A DNA stretch of 64,000 bases from Norana najaformis (taxonomy: Eukaryota; Annelida; Clitellata; Crassiclitellata; Hormogastridae), in the NCBI GenBank assembly GCA_964023275.1, contig OZ029929.1, positions 3,723,844 through 3,787,843 on the forward strand. The letters are read 5' to 3'. This document shows positions 19,492-34,300 of this stretch, piece after piece. Every line of letters begins with the position of its first letter. The first letter of the stretch is position 1. Under the pieces are notes generated by a model. That model saw only the letters and a list, made by a program, of their open reading frames with translations. It made no database searches and had not been told where the DNA came from. Both the position numbers and the translations under genes were made by a program.

Positions 19492-22400
19492 CTAGAATGC
19501 AACATACATGAAAATGTTTCATATAAGATATGGTTTCATTACACTAGATTCTTAAGGCCCAACTAATTAGTTTCCAAGCCAACAGGGAACAATTTCTAGT
19601 CATGTGGCAGAATGGGGCCAGTGCATCGCACGACTGTCTGCTAATGCCGAAGGTAAGCTACATGACTCTTGACAAGATGCACGTGTGCGCAAATGGTGCA
19701 GAGGACTCGAACCGGCACTTGTTAGATCAAACGAAACTGCGCAACCGATTGGGCCACCATGTGACATACAGTGTGTATGTATATGCGTAGGCTATATGTA
19801 TCTGTGTATTGCTCTGTCGTCGCTGGTGCGCAATGAAAGGGTCCGCTGAAGGATACAAAATCTGGTAATTTCCCAAAAGGCCGTTACAAGCAGTTACGGT
19901 ATAAAGGATCCCTGAATTGACATCCATCTTGCTTTAAGGCCTTGGAAACAAAACTTTGTGAATGAATTCGAAATATAAATCTGTGAAATAAGTGACTGTT
20001 AGTGTTGATTCTTTGTTAGAAGACACGAGGGAGTGTGTCAGAATAAAAAACACTGAACTTTGAGTATCTGAATTTTGCGAATTCACGCCTATTCTAACGC
20101 TGATGCTGATCACACAATTTTGGAAAATGAAGGAACGGCTTCTAAAATGTCCATGCAGCGTTCCAGTCACTCTTCTGTTTCAGCAAAATTGGATGTTCAG
20201 AGGAGTCTCTTTGTTAAATGGAAGCGATTCAGAAGAGGGTGGAAAACTACAAAATAGTGTTCCATCTCAATAAGCAATCAAATGTTGGGGCCACCAGCAA
20301 AACCTATTATGTTCGTCTTCAACAAACGTAAACATGAACCAATACAAATTACTAAAATGTACGTTACAGCTCTCGGATTCCTGACCAGACATGTAACTAT
20401 AGTGTCTTGGAAGACAGTATAATCAGAAACAGACCGGTGATTGGAATATAAGGTGGGGCTGTTACTAAACGTCTCCTTCAAGAACCAATGATATAAGCAC
20501 CTCTTTGTCAAGAACCAAGCGTCACATTGAAGAAATGTGTACATGTATACATCTGGCAAATAACATGCTCTGGTGAAAGAAATGTGTCATGCGTGGAGAC
20601 AGCGATGCATCGGTTAAAAGCCAAGAGATCATCTTACTTTTCTGCATTCAATGTGCTCCTGGGTACAGAGAAGTGCACACAAAATGGCTTGCTTCATGCC
20701 GGGAACAATCTGATCTGTCCAGACTCGTCCATATGCGTTACGTCTGTACAATATGACGACAAAACAAACATTTTACAGGAAATTGAAACTATTATAGTAA
20801 TATAAAGTACATAGTGTAATTCCGAATTCTTTTGTACTAAACTCTTCCATAATTTATTTTAAGGTTATTTTGATAGATTTCTAAAAGACGGCATTAATTT
20901 AATAATTAGGGACTGACCTGAGGTAGTCCTGAAATTCGTCGCTTGTCCACATGTTGTCTTCGGGGAGTAGTTTGGATCGAGTGGAAGCTGGAACAAAATG
21001 CTTCTGCACCGAATTGTTTGAAAGGTGTACTGATCTACAAAAAAGCATAATGTTGTAATGGCACACTGTCCTGGAGGGCAATGGATGGACAAGCAAATGT
21101 TCTTGTTTGCCAAAGTCGAGACGCTGAAGTTATTCTACCGTCGACTCTTTTTCTCAGAAGCCGAACACATTGGAATTGATGGACGTTCCAGAACTTCCAG
21201 TTCATCCATTCCAATCATGGTCTGCTGACCTAAAACATTCCATTCCTCCATTCCTGCTCATGAAAGTGGTCACAGTTTGAGGCTGGAAGTTATTGGACAT
21301 TGAGCCTTCTGTCAGAGCCTGCTCGACAGTCTTTCGGCTATCTGCAGAGGCCGACCTTTCCTACTCAAAGCTGTTCAACTAGTACGAATCTACTCTCGGC
21401 TCTACCATCAACCGCCTGCTCCGTTACGTTTTGTTCGCGTCAAATCCGCCCACGTTTCTTCAACACAGTGTCACCTGGATCACTTCGAAATGGTGAATCG
21501 CGGCGAACTGATATCTTATTCTATCTTCGTCTATAGCCTATGCACTTTACCCTATTCCAGTCTTCTTCCTCCACGAATTCGGTGATGAGCTTGCAACTTG
21601 CAACTCTTTGCTAGCTTCAGGTGAATGAATTATCTCAGCAGGTCAAAAGCGCGCAATTGTAAAACCTTAGCAGAAGAAATCAGAACTGGATACATCAACT
21701 ACCGGCTTATTTTGAACCACAAAACTTATTTGAGAATATTGCTGTTCTGCAGATGGTATTCTGCCTAGAAGCAGTCAACCTCATGCCAAAGTTGCAGTCC
21801 GATTTCGGAAAGGGATATTCTGCGGAGACGCTCTTGCGAAGGCATGTCTCGAACATATGTAACGCCACTGTTAGCCAGTAACCGATTGGCTAGAGCACTC
21901 GGCTTGTAACGCGGTGAGTTCAGGTTGGCGCCTACTCTGAGGCGGTTACTGTGTAGGGACCTCGAGCAAGTCCTTCACTCAAAATTGCACAGCGCCATCG
22001 ATATAAATTAAAACTTACCTGTTTCAAATTGCTTATCCACCATATGCTGCCTCTCTGTCGTGCGGACTGACCTTCTGGATATCGACCTGATTGTGGCTTG
22101 GTTTTGTTGTGCCATCGGTTGATGCCTTGCGCATTAGACACCGATGCATTAGAAGTTGCTAATTATTATTATAAATGTGACTGTAATTAGTACTGTAACT
22201 TCTAATGCGTCGGTGTTTAATGCACAAGGTATAAACCGATGGCGCATCAAAGCCAAGCCGCAATCAGATCAATATCTAGAAGGTCAGTCCAGGTAGGCAG
22301 CCATGGTGGATAAGTAACTTGAGAAAGGTAAGTTTTAAGTTAAGAAATAAATGATAAAAGCGGCTGAACGGAACGAACAGACAGAAGGAGGGCATTCCAT

Positions 22401-25296
22401 AGGTTTTAAAACTGTCTTAGGTATGACCAGAGAAAGACAACATGACGACCTTGTAGAATAATGGAAATACGGACTTTAATAATACGGACTTTAATAACAG
22501 GGGTTAGCTACTCACAATTTGACATATTTGTTATGGCTCTAGCCAGGGATTTCTGAACGTTTCTGCATGTATGACTTTCTGATACCAACAAGAAATGACT
22601 GGAGACCAAAGTGTTAGACAACATGGGGACATAGCGTCTAATTCTGTGTATGTCACAAATATACATATATGACGACTTACAAATACCGTTCGTGAGAGAC
22701 ATATATGTAGTAGAATCAAAAGCAACACCCAAGTCACGAACAGCATCGATCAACTCAACAAGCGAGTAACCAGCTTAAGAATTGAAGCCAGTCCTTTAAG
22801 CCTTCTTAAGCTGCTGTGCAAGTGTATATTCTTTATTAGAAAACCAGCAGCTAATTGCACATTGGTGTACATGTTACATGAGGAAAAAAATCATAAATCG
22901 CACATGTGTATAGTTCCATTAAATTATATAACGTCCTAGTCATAAAAGTTTTGAGCGTTAGATTGTTAGCAGGGAGAATATGACCCGTGTGCTCGTGGCC
23001 GCAAGGAGTACTTTTGGTTCTATACAGATGGAGAACATGGTCCGTATTAAACAGTACGGCCCAGAAGAGCCATGTGTCAGCTGAGCTACATGGATCCTCA
23101 AGCATGGGGAAATCCCTTGGTAAATATTGGAGACGTATTAACTTCCTTAATACAGCCCGGAGCTGATTCCTCGCCCCTTCACCAATAAATTTTCACCATA
23201 CGGGAGAGGCACATAGCATCCTAGTAAGCATAGTGGCTCGAACGACATCGCAGAGCTGCTGGTCAAATAAGCCATGTGCCGATAGTATTCGCTAGGCGTA
23301 CATGGACTGCCCACGGCCTTCTCAGCTCCTATTTAAATGGCCGTGGACTGCCTAGCCTGCCCACAAACACGGACAACATGGTTATCAAAGCCGAGTGTGC
23401 AAGAGAAGGTCACACCCAAGATAGTCATCTCTGTGACTCTTCAAGCCCGGCAACTTAGCAGGCAAAGAAGAGGAGTGAGTGCATGTTCTAGGCCGGTGGA
23501 CAGTCATTTCGCAAGTTTTCTTGTGATTTAGTTTTAAATTACCCTAATGACCCTAATCAAAATAAGACTATACAAGGCCATAGTCCTATCTACCCTGCTA
23601 TACAGCTCCGAGACTTGGCCGATGACAGTTGCAAACCTGAAGAGAATGGAGGCAGCACATCATCGCTGGCAGCGAAAGATCTTGGGAGTCACGTGGAGAG
23701 ACATGGTGAGGAATGAGGAGATCAGGAGAAGAACGGGAATGGAGAGAATTGAAGAGATGATGAAGAGAGCAAGACTGCGATGGTTGGGACACCTGCACCG
23801 CATGGATGAGGACAGAATCACAAAGCAGGCAATGGACTGGGCCCCAGGCGGGTGGAGAAGGAAGAGAGGAAGACCAGAAAAGAGCTGGAAGAACACGATC
23901 ACAAAAGACCTCACAGACGGAGGACTGACGTGGGAGGAGGCTGCCAGAGCTGCTCAGGACAGAGAAGGATGGAGAACCTGTATCGCCCAATGTGCGCCAG
24001 CACGTGGAGGGACTAAGGTCTAAGGTAAGGAATGACCCTAAGTGGCCCCAACCCGTGGCCCCAAACCACCAGTTTGCATCTACTGCCGATGTACACGACT
24101 TCAAATTATGGCACCATGCTTAATTAAGATTTCATTGCAGTGCATCATAATAAAGTTAAAATAAATATACTTAGACCACGACACTCTACACAAGGACTTA
24201 GTTTGACAGATAACAACACAACAGGGAATTTAAATACACAAAGAATTCATTTTACCCATTATATGCGTACTTTTAAAATTATTATTTCTGCATTTTTAAA
24301 CGCCACTATTTAATGAATAAGCATCAATAGATGGTTCTAAGCAATTGTGAGTGAAGGACTTACTTAAGGTCCCCACACAGTAGCCATCTCATGAGAGTCT
24401 CGAACCCATACTCCCCACGTTACAAGCCCTGTGCCGTATCCAATAGGCTGTTGTGCCCCACATCTGCCTGTCTACCTTTCGATATACCGGTAAGCCTCAT
24501 TCCTTCAGTCAATCCCAACAGTGCTTCGATTAAATATACAAGCATCAAACTTATCTATATTAATTATTTCTCCTGCATAATAACTAGCACACGCCCCATT
24601 TCGAAAGCCTGTTTCATACTTAGGCTGACAGAAAATGAGAATGGTTTGATAACTGTAGTCGAGGCTGATAATGCAACCATCACTCGAGGTGGACTTTATT
24701 TGTTGCTTGTATGTCCGTCTAGTCATAAACGCCAGTCGACCTGTTGATTTGAAATTAGTGTGGGGCCTATATGCTTGGAATGACAAGATCTGATACTGGA
24801 CCCATTCTGGCGGTGATAGGGTTATTATTGCAGTATTGGTTTGGAAAATGTTACTGTTTACATTGCGATTCATTCTTAAACTGTGAAATTTTTACATTAA
24901 TTATACAATCAACCACACGGGAAATCTTTTTTCAAGTTAAAATGAATGTAGGTAGCACACTTTTCTAACATTTTCAGCTCTGTGCGATAGACATGTTGCA
25001 GCACCTGTGAAAAATGCTATACAAATATCGCGAATGTCTAGTGAATAAAATAGTTTGCATAAAGCAAAAATAATTATGATGAGATGAATGTTAACTTACA
25101 TGTGCAAATCACTGAGAGAGAATTCCTGAGAACAGAATCTGAGATAGCAGTCCGAATAGAACCAGAAGGTCAACGGGTTCCAGTCGGTCACCAGAAACCA
25201 CTGACGAATGTCAAACTTCGTCTTATAAATCAACAGAGGTTTTTCTGAAAATATGACAGCTGCTAACTAGAAATCAACAGATCTAAAACGGCCAAC

Positions 25297-25329
<33 letters not shown>

Positions 25330-28279
25330 GGTGGTAGTAGTGGTAGTAGTATTAGTACTATTTGCACAAACTGCAAATGGTTCAAATTATCTGGCCACAG
25401 CCATAACTAAAACTCCTAAGCAACAACAAATTACACCAATATTGCATTCATTACACTGGCTGTCCATCCAGCAAAGAATTCAGTTTAAAATATGTTTTAT
25501 GGCTAGCTTTCATGGCATTGCATTCAAGTCAGCCGACTTATCTCCGCTTTTTACCAGCAAAATTGCACGCTATCGACGGATACTCTTTGATGTGCCTCGC
25601 ACCAGAACAGTGTTAGGTTCTCGAGTGTTCTCGGTGATTCTCGGTGACTGGTCGCAAGCTTTGGAGTTCACTGCTCAGTTCTGTGTCTTCTGTTTGTTGT
25701 CTAATGTCAGTCAGAACTTCACCTAAAAGTCATCTGTTTCAGCTTGCTTACCCACTGCAACCTGACTTCTGGTTTTTCTGATTTACCAGATTTCTACCGA
25801 GCGTCTCTAACGGATTATGATTTGACTAAGAGTTCACTTAAGGCAACCATCGATTGATGATCTATTCATTAAGATAACGGCGCTGTAGACGTCATTAGAT
25901 TATGTATCTCAGTGATTCCTACGTGTATAGTTCATTAGATGTTTCATTATAAAGTTTCATTAGCTGAAGTACAAGGGTATTTACCAATGTATTTTTGTAT
26001 CACAATGGAACAATCGCTGCAGTCGAAAGCGGCGCTGTGTATATCTTCGTAATTATCAAGACACTGAATTCCTGCAAAAGTAAATTCGAACAAAACAGAC
26101 AAGAATGTTAAGACAGAAAACGGATTTGAAATACATGTAAACAATCTATAAATAACGCTGAAACAATTTCATATCTTTATATGATGGTGTACCTACATTT
26201 CATCAAGTGACACTAGATCACTACTTGTTAAATAAGGCTACCATATTGTATTGAAATGCGGCCAAGACGACATCAGCTGAATATAAGTGTAGATTTTACT
26301 ATTTAGCTTGTTGGAACTAGGCATAAAATTTTGTTAACTTGTTCGAACTATATTTTTAATATGTAAGGCCAGACTATCATAAATAGTGGAATGTTATCAT
26401 TTGTTTTTGGTTATGTGTTAGTATTAGTTTTGCTCTAAATGTCTTAAATGACATATTTTAGTTGATGTATCTAAGCTGATCATTCGCCATATGCACATTT
26501 GTATTAGCTATATAGGCGGCTTCATTAAGCGGGACCTTGTCCTTTTGGACCTGCCTTTTGATGCCCATGGAGATTTTGGACGCTGTTCATAAGAACATCT
26601 TTGTTTATTTGTTTGAACGTTTTCAATAAATGAACATCGACTAACTAATTTCCTCACGATTGTAAAAAAACTAGAGAAGGTGAAGTAAAAAGGAGACGGA
26701 GAGAGAGATAGGTCCTACATGAAGGATAGACAGAGGTCTAATTTAATCTAATATAATCTAAAAACTTCTATAGCGCCACTGTAATAATGCTCGAGGCATC
26801 AGTCGATGGTCACTGCTAAACAAAATCATTGTCCAAGCCAAAGTCCATGGTGAGTCCGGGTCGAAAAGCCAGAGTGGAGTCCAGAAGTCACAGAGACAGC
26901 TTACGGAGGAAATGAGTTCAGAAAAAGATGAGTTTTTAGTCGAGATCTGAAGGCCGAAACAGACTTTGCCGAGCGAAAATTTGCTGGAAGAGAGTTCCAG
27001 AGTCTAGGGCCAGCGACAAAGAAGGCACGCATGCCAAGAGCTGTTCTTGTCCACGGAATAGTCAGATTTAGACAGCTAGAAGACCTGGTCGAGTGGAGGT
27101 AAGTCTTGGGAGTCAGTACAGAGTGAAGATAGTGAGGTTGGTTGAAATGTAGAGTTTTGTATACAGTTAGTCTAGTCTCGAACATTACGCGCTTTCATAT
27201 GGGCAACCAGTGCAACGATTTTAGGATTGGTGATATGTGGTCATATTTAAGAGTTTTAGTGATAGTTCTTGCCAATGTATTTTGAACTCTTTGAAGCTTC
27301 ATCAAATTAGCTTTAGAAATGCCAACAAGAAGCGAGTTGCAGTAGTCGAGACGGCTGGAGACATGGGCATTAGCCAAACAAACCAAGGCAGAGAAGGGAA
27401 TGTGGCGCCTAATCCTACGGATATCACGAATGTGGTAGTGGGCAGACCTACATATAGAATTAATATGTTCATTGAAAGACAGATTGGAGTCAAATACAAC
27501 ACCCAAACTGCGAGATGAACTGTTGCGTTTTACGACAGAGATGCCTAGATGGACAAATTCAAAGAGCTAAATTTAGTCAGTTGATGTGAGGTTCCAAAAA
27601 GGAGACTGAGTTTTGGATGGGTTGAGGAGCAGTCCATTTTCTGCCATCCATGACTGACCTTAGTTTAAAACGTCAGATAATAGAGTGAGAGAGCTGGAAG
27701 AAGAGGAATTATCAAAGGAAATGTAGAGTTGAGTATCATCAGCAGAAAGCTGGTGCTTCAGACCATTTTGACTAAGTAAAACGCCTAGTGGAGTAGTGTA
27801 CAAGGAGAAAAGCACGGGGCCAAGAACAGAACCTTGAGGGACACCACAGGTGAGTGGTATCTGGTCCGACATTGCACCACTGATGTAGACAGATTGAGTA
27901 CGAAAGGCGAGATATGATTTGAACCAGTTAAGAGCCAGATCTGATATACCAAACCAGTGCTCAAGGCGATGAAGTAATATAGCATGATCGGCAGACAGGT
28001 CAAGAAGAGCAAGTGCAGTTAATGCAGGTCCACTAATTGGAGAGTGGCCTATATGGCTTGACAGGTGGAGGTAAAAGATGAAAGGTTAACGAAGCAAGTT
28101 ATAAGAGAAGGAAGTCTGAGAGAAGGCGATTTGCTAAAGTGATGGTCAAGCTGGCAGCATCCGAAGAGCCTGAAGATTAGTCAAAACTTGCTCCTCAGGT
28201 GGAGCACCCATTGTCGTTGAACGAAGCGAATTGCGGATGCTAGAGCTGTTTTGCAGGGATCGCCGTAAAGCGTTCTTCT

Positions 28280-28352
<73 letters not shown>

Positions 28353-31300
28353 TATTATTATTATTGTTACTTATTATTATTTATTATTATTATTACTTAA
28401 TATTATTTATTATTATTATAAATTATTGTTATCATCATCATCATCATCATCATCATCATTAATTTCTGGGGAGCAACAAGGGTAATTCCACAATAACTTG
28501 AAGATTTGTTGAAAGTCAGAACCATTTTTGATCATTCAAAAATTGTACCCTGTTTTATTTAAGGGAGAAATTGAAGAAACTTTATATATACTTCAACATT
28601 GTATTTTTACATTTCGAACGGAAAGAGCGCAAAACTCAAATCAGCTGGATTTAAAATAACGGACGGAGTGTGTACTTGCCAAGATGGCTGCTTGTGTGTC
28701 TAGCGCGTTATTTTTGATCAATTATTTGGTCACATGCGAATATTGTTCGATAATTTTGTTTTTGCGAACTCTTAATGTAAAATAGCATACAGTATGTGTT
28801 CTTGGAGTTATTTATTTCCTCCGCCGTCATTTTTGAGAGTTTTGAAAGGTTCAGGCAAGTCTCATGCATCGCCATTCGACTCTTCCCCTCTGAGAGGATT
28901 CACGTTACTAGCTGAACAGTGTCGAGCTCCAGTTGGAAAGATCAAGAGAGCCATTGGATTCGTGTTGACCAGTCTCTCCAATACCACTTGGGCAGCTGCT
29001 GAAGAATGTCGTCCTTCACATACCTGGCGGCTGAGGGATATCCTGACCCACATCATCTATCATCTGCTTAGCCTTCGGGTTCATATGTTACGAGCCTCTT
29101 AGCCTGTCAACGCTCCTCATCTTCGACGCTACGTAGTCCAGGAACTCTGAACATGATGTCTATTATCGACTCTGTATGGTCTCTGCGTGTTTGTGGAAGC
29201 CTGCCAGCAGTTACCCTTCTATTTACCTGGGCACTGTACGTTTCTTGATGAACTTCTGTTCTTATTTTCTTTAAAGTTACTTAGGCTAGCGTAGGCAGCG
29301 TTTTTGTGAATAACACGCTATCGTAAGTGTCTAGACGCATGCATACATACATACATACATACATACATACATACTGTGATATGCTGAAGAGCTACCTGGA
29401 AACAAGGTCAAGCATTAGCACTGCAAAGACTTCGAAAGACAGATACTCTGCCCATCAAATACGAATCAGAGGTGACCAATTTGTCTCAAACCTCTTCCTC
29501 GAGATTTTGCTCCGGGTTTAATTATCCAGACATTATGGCATCCATCCAAATCAAACTGTGGACATTTCCTCTTCATATTCCACATCAAGTCTTTGCATAA
29601 ATGGACCAAAACAGCATTCGCTTCCTCTAGTTGTTCTTTATCGCTACAGAAGATCACAAAGCAAAACCACTTGAACTTATTAAAGTATATAAATTAGACA
29701 CTAACCTATTATTTCAGAACGAGTGTTGACAGCAACACACAGTCGCTGTCATTTGTACTGTATTGACGTTAACACTCGTCTAGTTTTGTTTACATTTACC
29801 AAGAATGAAGGTGACTCAGTAGATCCTGCACTACCTCGATTCGAACAGCAGCTTGTAGCTATGGGTCTTACAAGCAGGAAAGGTCACACCACTGAGACGG
29901 CGATTTTGGACATTTGCTTGCTATATTGTGAGCGAATCATTTGACACACTTTTGACCACACGCATATCTTGCTTACCCGACTCATCACCTCCTACGGAAT
30001 CGTCAGTCCAAATCTGAAATGGCTTAGTTCAGTCTTTGATGGTCAAATGAAGGCGGTGACGATGATGAAGATGACCGAGGCATCTCTATATAGGCACTCG
30101 TTCCCTTCGAGGTTTCACATGGCTCCGTCCAGTTGTGATTGCATTTGTATTCGCGAATTTGTATTGCGCCTCTTCAAGAGAATTTGTTCAGAGTCCTTGG
30201 TCCCTCCTGTGCTTTTTGCACACAGCCAATCTGACTCGGCTCAGCATCGCTCTCGGAGCCATGCAATCTGGCAACCACAGTACTTCAAATGAGTATTCGT
30301 TTCCCAGTCTTATCGTTATTCAACCAAGTCATCTGATATCCAGTAGGCCGATAAAATTCGTCGCACAGACGTTAGTAAAAATTTGTACATAATTTTATTT
30401 AAATCGTTTTACAGGCCTACTAAAACACGTTTTTAAAATGCTATAACCTTTTAAAAGAATATGAAAACAACAGTTTCCGACGACACATGACACATTACTT
30501 GTTATTAATTTCCTGTTAATATTCCAGTTATAAGGCTACTGGCGAATACTGTGAACAACGGACGTAGGCCCCTTATATGATCATATGATTTTGTAATTTA
30601 CTAACAAAAAGTCTCAAACGTTCATCCAAGTCTTTACATGTTTTTGCCTTCGATGTCCTTCTCCGGCCAAGATTTTTCGATAATTAGGGACCTATTTGAC
30701 TGAGGTTCTGTTCCTTCCATAATTTTACAAGTTTTTTCAAATGTGATTGAACTAATTTAATTAGAGCAGGGTCAGTGTCGGTTTTTAAAATCGGTACAGG
30801 CTTCTCTGTATTTTGATTTCGGCTTTTCTAGATATCATGATATCGGTATCGTTTTTATGTTCTTTATCCTTTAAGTTGATAGTCCGATTTAGCCGCTGTG
30901 CAGCATACACATCCAGCATTACCCTGCCCAGGGTTACGGGTGAAGACCTCAATGGCCAAGGAAGCGGATGACCTCCGTGGAGACAACGGTCCAGGGGGGA
31001 ATGCACGGCAAGTCAGTACGCCGATGGTTGGCTCCACATGTTTCTGGACGATCCGACCATCTGACTGCCTTGCGTTTACCTGGCGAGTTACCAAGGGAAT
31101 TATACGCCGAAGTTTTCCACAATGATTAGTCTCACATCCGGATACATACCGCATCGCTCGTCGTGCAGGTTACCAAGAAGTGCGCATCATGGTGTTCCTC
31201 AGCCGGCCAGCAGGCTGTCAAGCAGGCTACGGTGCAGGAACCAGCTGGGCAAATTGCCCCTCGCCGACCGCTCCTGTTGGTAAGTGGAACGTCCGATCGC

Positions 31301-34300
31301 TGGCGGGTCCTTGGTACATGAACTCGCACATACCAAAGCCAGCATTATGGGACTGCAAGAGGTCTGGTAGGCTATTTCAACGCAGTTCCCAACACCAACA
31401 GAGATGGTTGTGAACACATCTTAGGGCCGTTCGGAAGCGGTACGGCCATTGACAATACTGAGACTTCCGTTTGGAAGCTGGACCCAGGATCGGAGATTCG
31501 TGGTTCAAGTGGAAAGACATCCACCGATTGTCCCGGTAATCCAACGATGGCCATACCAGAAAAGAACTTGGCTACATCTTAGTCAACACAAGATGGAGAC
31601 TACTTCAGAATTGCAGAGTCTATCGAAGCAAGGAATTTGACACTGATCACATGGCAGTAGTAATCAGGATAGAGAGATTAAATGAGTGGACGTAATGAAA
31701 GATGCGCGCCAAATCCTCGATATATTATCAATAAACTGAGAGATCCTTCAACCGAGTGACCATTTGCTGGTGATGTTGACAATATGATCGCGAAGTTGGC
31801 ACCTACCGACGACAGCTGTTGGACCTTCCTCAAAAACTTTACAGATGCTGCCAGGAAACATCTAGGCACAATTACGAGAATTACAATTACAAGATTGGAT
31901 CAGCTCTGACTATTGGGAGCTGGTCCAGAAAAAACGCCAGACCAGGCTGGACGCGAAACCAGATGAATACAGACGCCTAAAGAAGGAGTGCAGAACCTCC
32001 TTGAGACATGACCGTCAACAATGGGCGGATGATTTGGCAACCGAGGCTCTAGCTGCCCGTGTCTAGCCCCATCAAAAACAGCGACGGGCAATTGCCTAAA
32101 CTGCTTCAAATAATTTCTATGACTGGGCTAATTGCATACAACACTCTACATTTCAGCCATCCTCGCTATCTTCACTCTGTAGTCACTCTCAAGACTTTTA
32201 TCTGCTCGACCAAGTCTTCTGATCGTCCAATCTGGCTACGCTATGGACAAAGACAGCTCTCGCAGGTGCGCCTTTCCTATTGCTGACCCTAGACTCTGGA
32301 ACTCTCTTTCGGCAAATGTTCACTCTGCAAAGTCTGTTTTGACCATCGGATCTCGACTAAAAGCCCATGTCTTCCTGGACTCATTTCACCGTAGGTAAGT
32401 CTTCGTAGATCCCCTTCTTGGCTTTTCGACCAGATTCACCTTCCAATTTGTCTTGCACAAGTTGCTTAGCAGGGACCATCGACTGATGCCTTGAGCGTAA
32501 TTACAGTGATGCGGTATGTAGAAGTTCTCATATTATTATAATTTCTGGAGCCCTCAAGATGAAAACTAGTTACCGGTTGTGGAGATAGGACAACGGAAGG
32601 CTATTATGGCTAAAACAGATGAGTGATTTCATCCAAAAAAAAACGCTTCATTGATAAAGAGAGAACGAAAACTATATTTATGCACAGATTACTCTTTAAA
32701 ATTTCAATAGAAACTTTTTATTATATGCTACAAAACCGTTGGCTTATGAGGCTGCACCGGAACCTCAGTCCCTTCACCCAAATGCGTCTCACGTAAACGA
32801 ACCTCACATCCTAAATTTCTACCTCAAATGCCTCCCGGAGTGGGCCTGTGTGCATGCCTAGGTGTTTATATATAATGTTGCTAAACTATGTTATCTTTTT
32901 GAGAGTCACAACAGCTTACTTAACAAATGCGTAATGCCACGAGAAGAACTGCAGCCAATCGGATTCTTTCAACTCGTACTTCTAGAAAACATATGACAAA
33001 CGTTCAACATTTCAACGACTCAATATATTATGCTGCTTGGCATTTCAGTTCACTTAAAGAAAACTAGTGTCTCATCATATTACTCTATACATGCAGCTAA
33101 ATATTTATATAGCGCATTTCAGGGTTTTCCAAAGTTCCTGTCAAACAAAACCAACTCTAGTTTTTATGTCATTACAAGAACATTAATTATTAACTAATTA
33201 ATTTATTAATAACTTCTATCGCACCATTATCCAGTGCACAAGGCATCACCCAATGACGCAACAAAACCAAGCCGCAATCAGGCCAACATCCAGATCAGTC
33301 CACTAAGACAGAGGCAGCCTACAGTGCAGAAACAATTTGAAAAAGGTAAGTCTTAACTGAGAACGATATGACACCAATGACTAAGCAGAAGGAACAATTA
33401 CAGAAAGATAGTTCCACCAATGTCTTTTCATTGGTGGAACTGTCTTACTGACTTCTGCGATGCATAGACGAAATTGTTGACCTGTTTCAGAAATGACAGA
33501 ATCAAGCCAAGGCTGCGGTATGCGCTCTACTACTCTCTCAGTTTAAAATGAATCTGCCCATTAAGGAACTGAGGTAAGGTAGACTTTAAACCGGAACTGC
33601 TTAGCAATTCATTAGCTGTTTGTGCTGGAGTTAACCGTAACGGAGATGCTAAAATAAATAAATTTAAATTTATTTAAATAAATTTTATGCCAAGAGGGAA
33701 ATATAACAATTTTGAGGCACAGCAAATAAAAATGGTGTGACCTAAAGAGAAAAGAACAATTCTTCAGTACATGAGCGACTTTTGAATGCAGATAATTGAT
33801 TTAAAATATGCCAGCAATGTTAGTGTGGACCTAAAGACCGTAAAATTAAGAGAATTTGGAAAGGGTTAGTTGTGCCTATCTATGTAATGAAGTACAGAAA
33901 GAGCAGGTCGACCAATGGCACGTGCACTAACAGCATGTAAATCAATACAAATATGAAATAAATAATTAAAACTTTTCTTACAGCCGAGAAAAGAACAAAG
34001 AAGCCCAAAAATAAAAATTTAAAAGACCAAAATCGATATTGTAACTGTTAAAAATGACAATTTATGTCAAATGCAACATGAAATTTAAAATCGACATGTC
34101 CTGTAGATTGCTTCCCTGCTTATAAAACATATGCTGGAACATTTCAGGAATATATGAGAACATTTCGTATATAGTAATATTCTCTTGGGTTTTTAATAAA
34201 TTCCTAGTCTATTCAGGTTCAACTGAATACAACCATCGTATTCTAACTTGCACATGAGCAGGTCTTTATAAGATACAATGTGCACTAGAGCGTCGCTAGC

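Noticed and set aside
19700-19766. Possible functional tRNA gene
   Set aside because: A and B boxes are present, but the acceptor stem does not pair and the sequence continues into a SINE body.
20527-20805. 92-codon plus-strand frame with several Cys
   Set aside because: It overlaps TTLL exon 12 on the other strand, which is strongly supported by motif and splice phase.
24505-24873. 122-codon minus-strand frame
   Set aside because: No domain, no splice sites in phase with TTLL exons, and codon pattern not convincing.
28254-28480. Open frame rich in Phe, Leu, Ile and Tyr
   Set aside because: Translation of a compound microsatellite.
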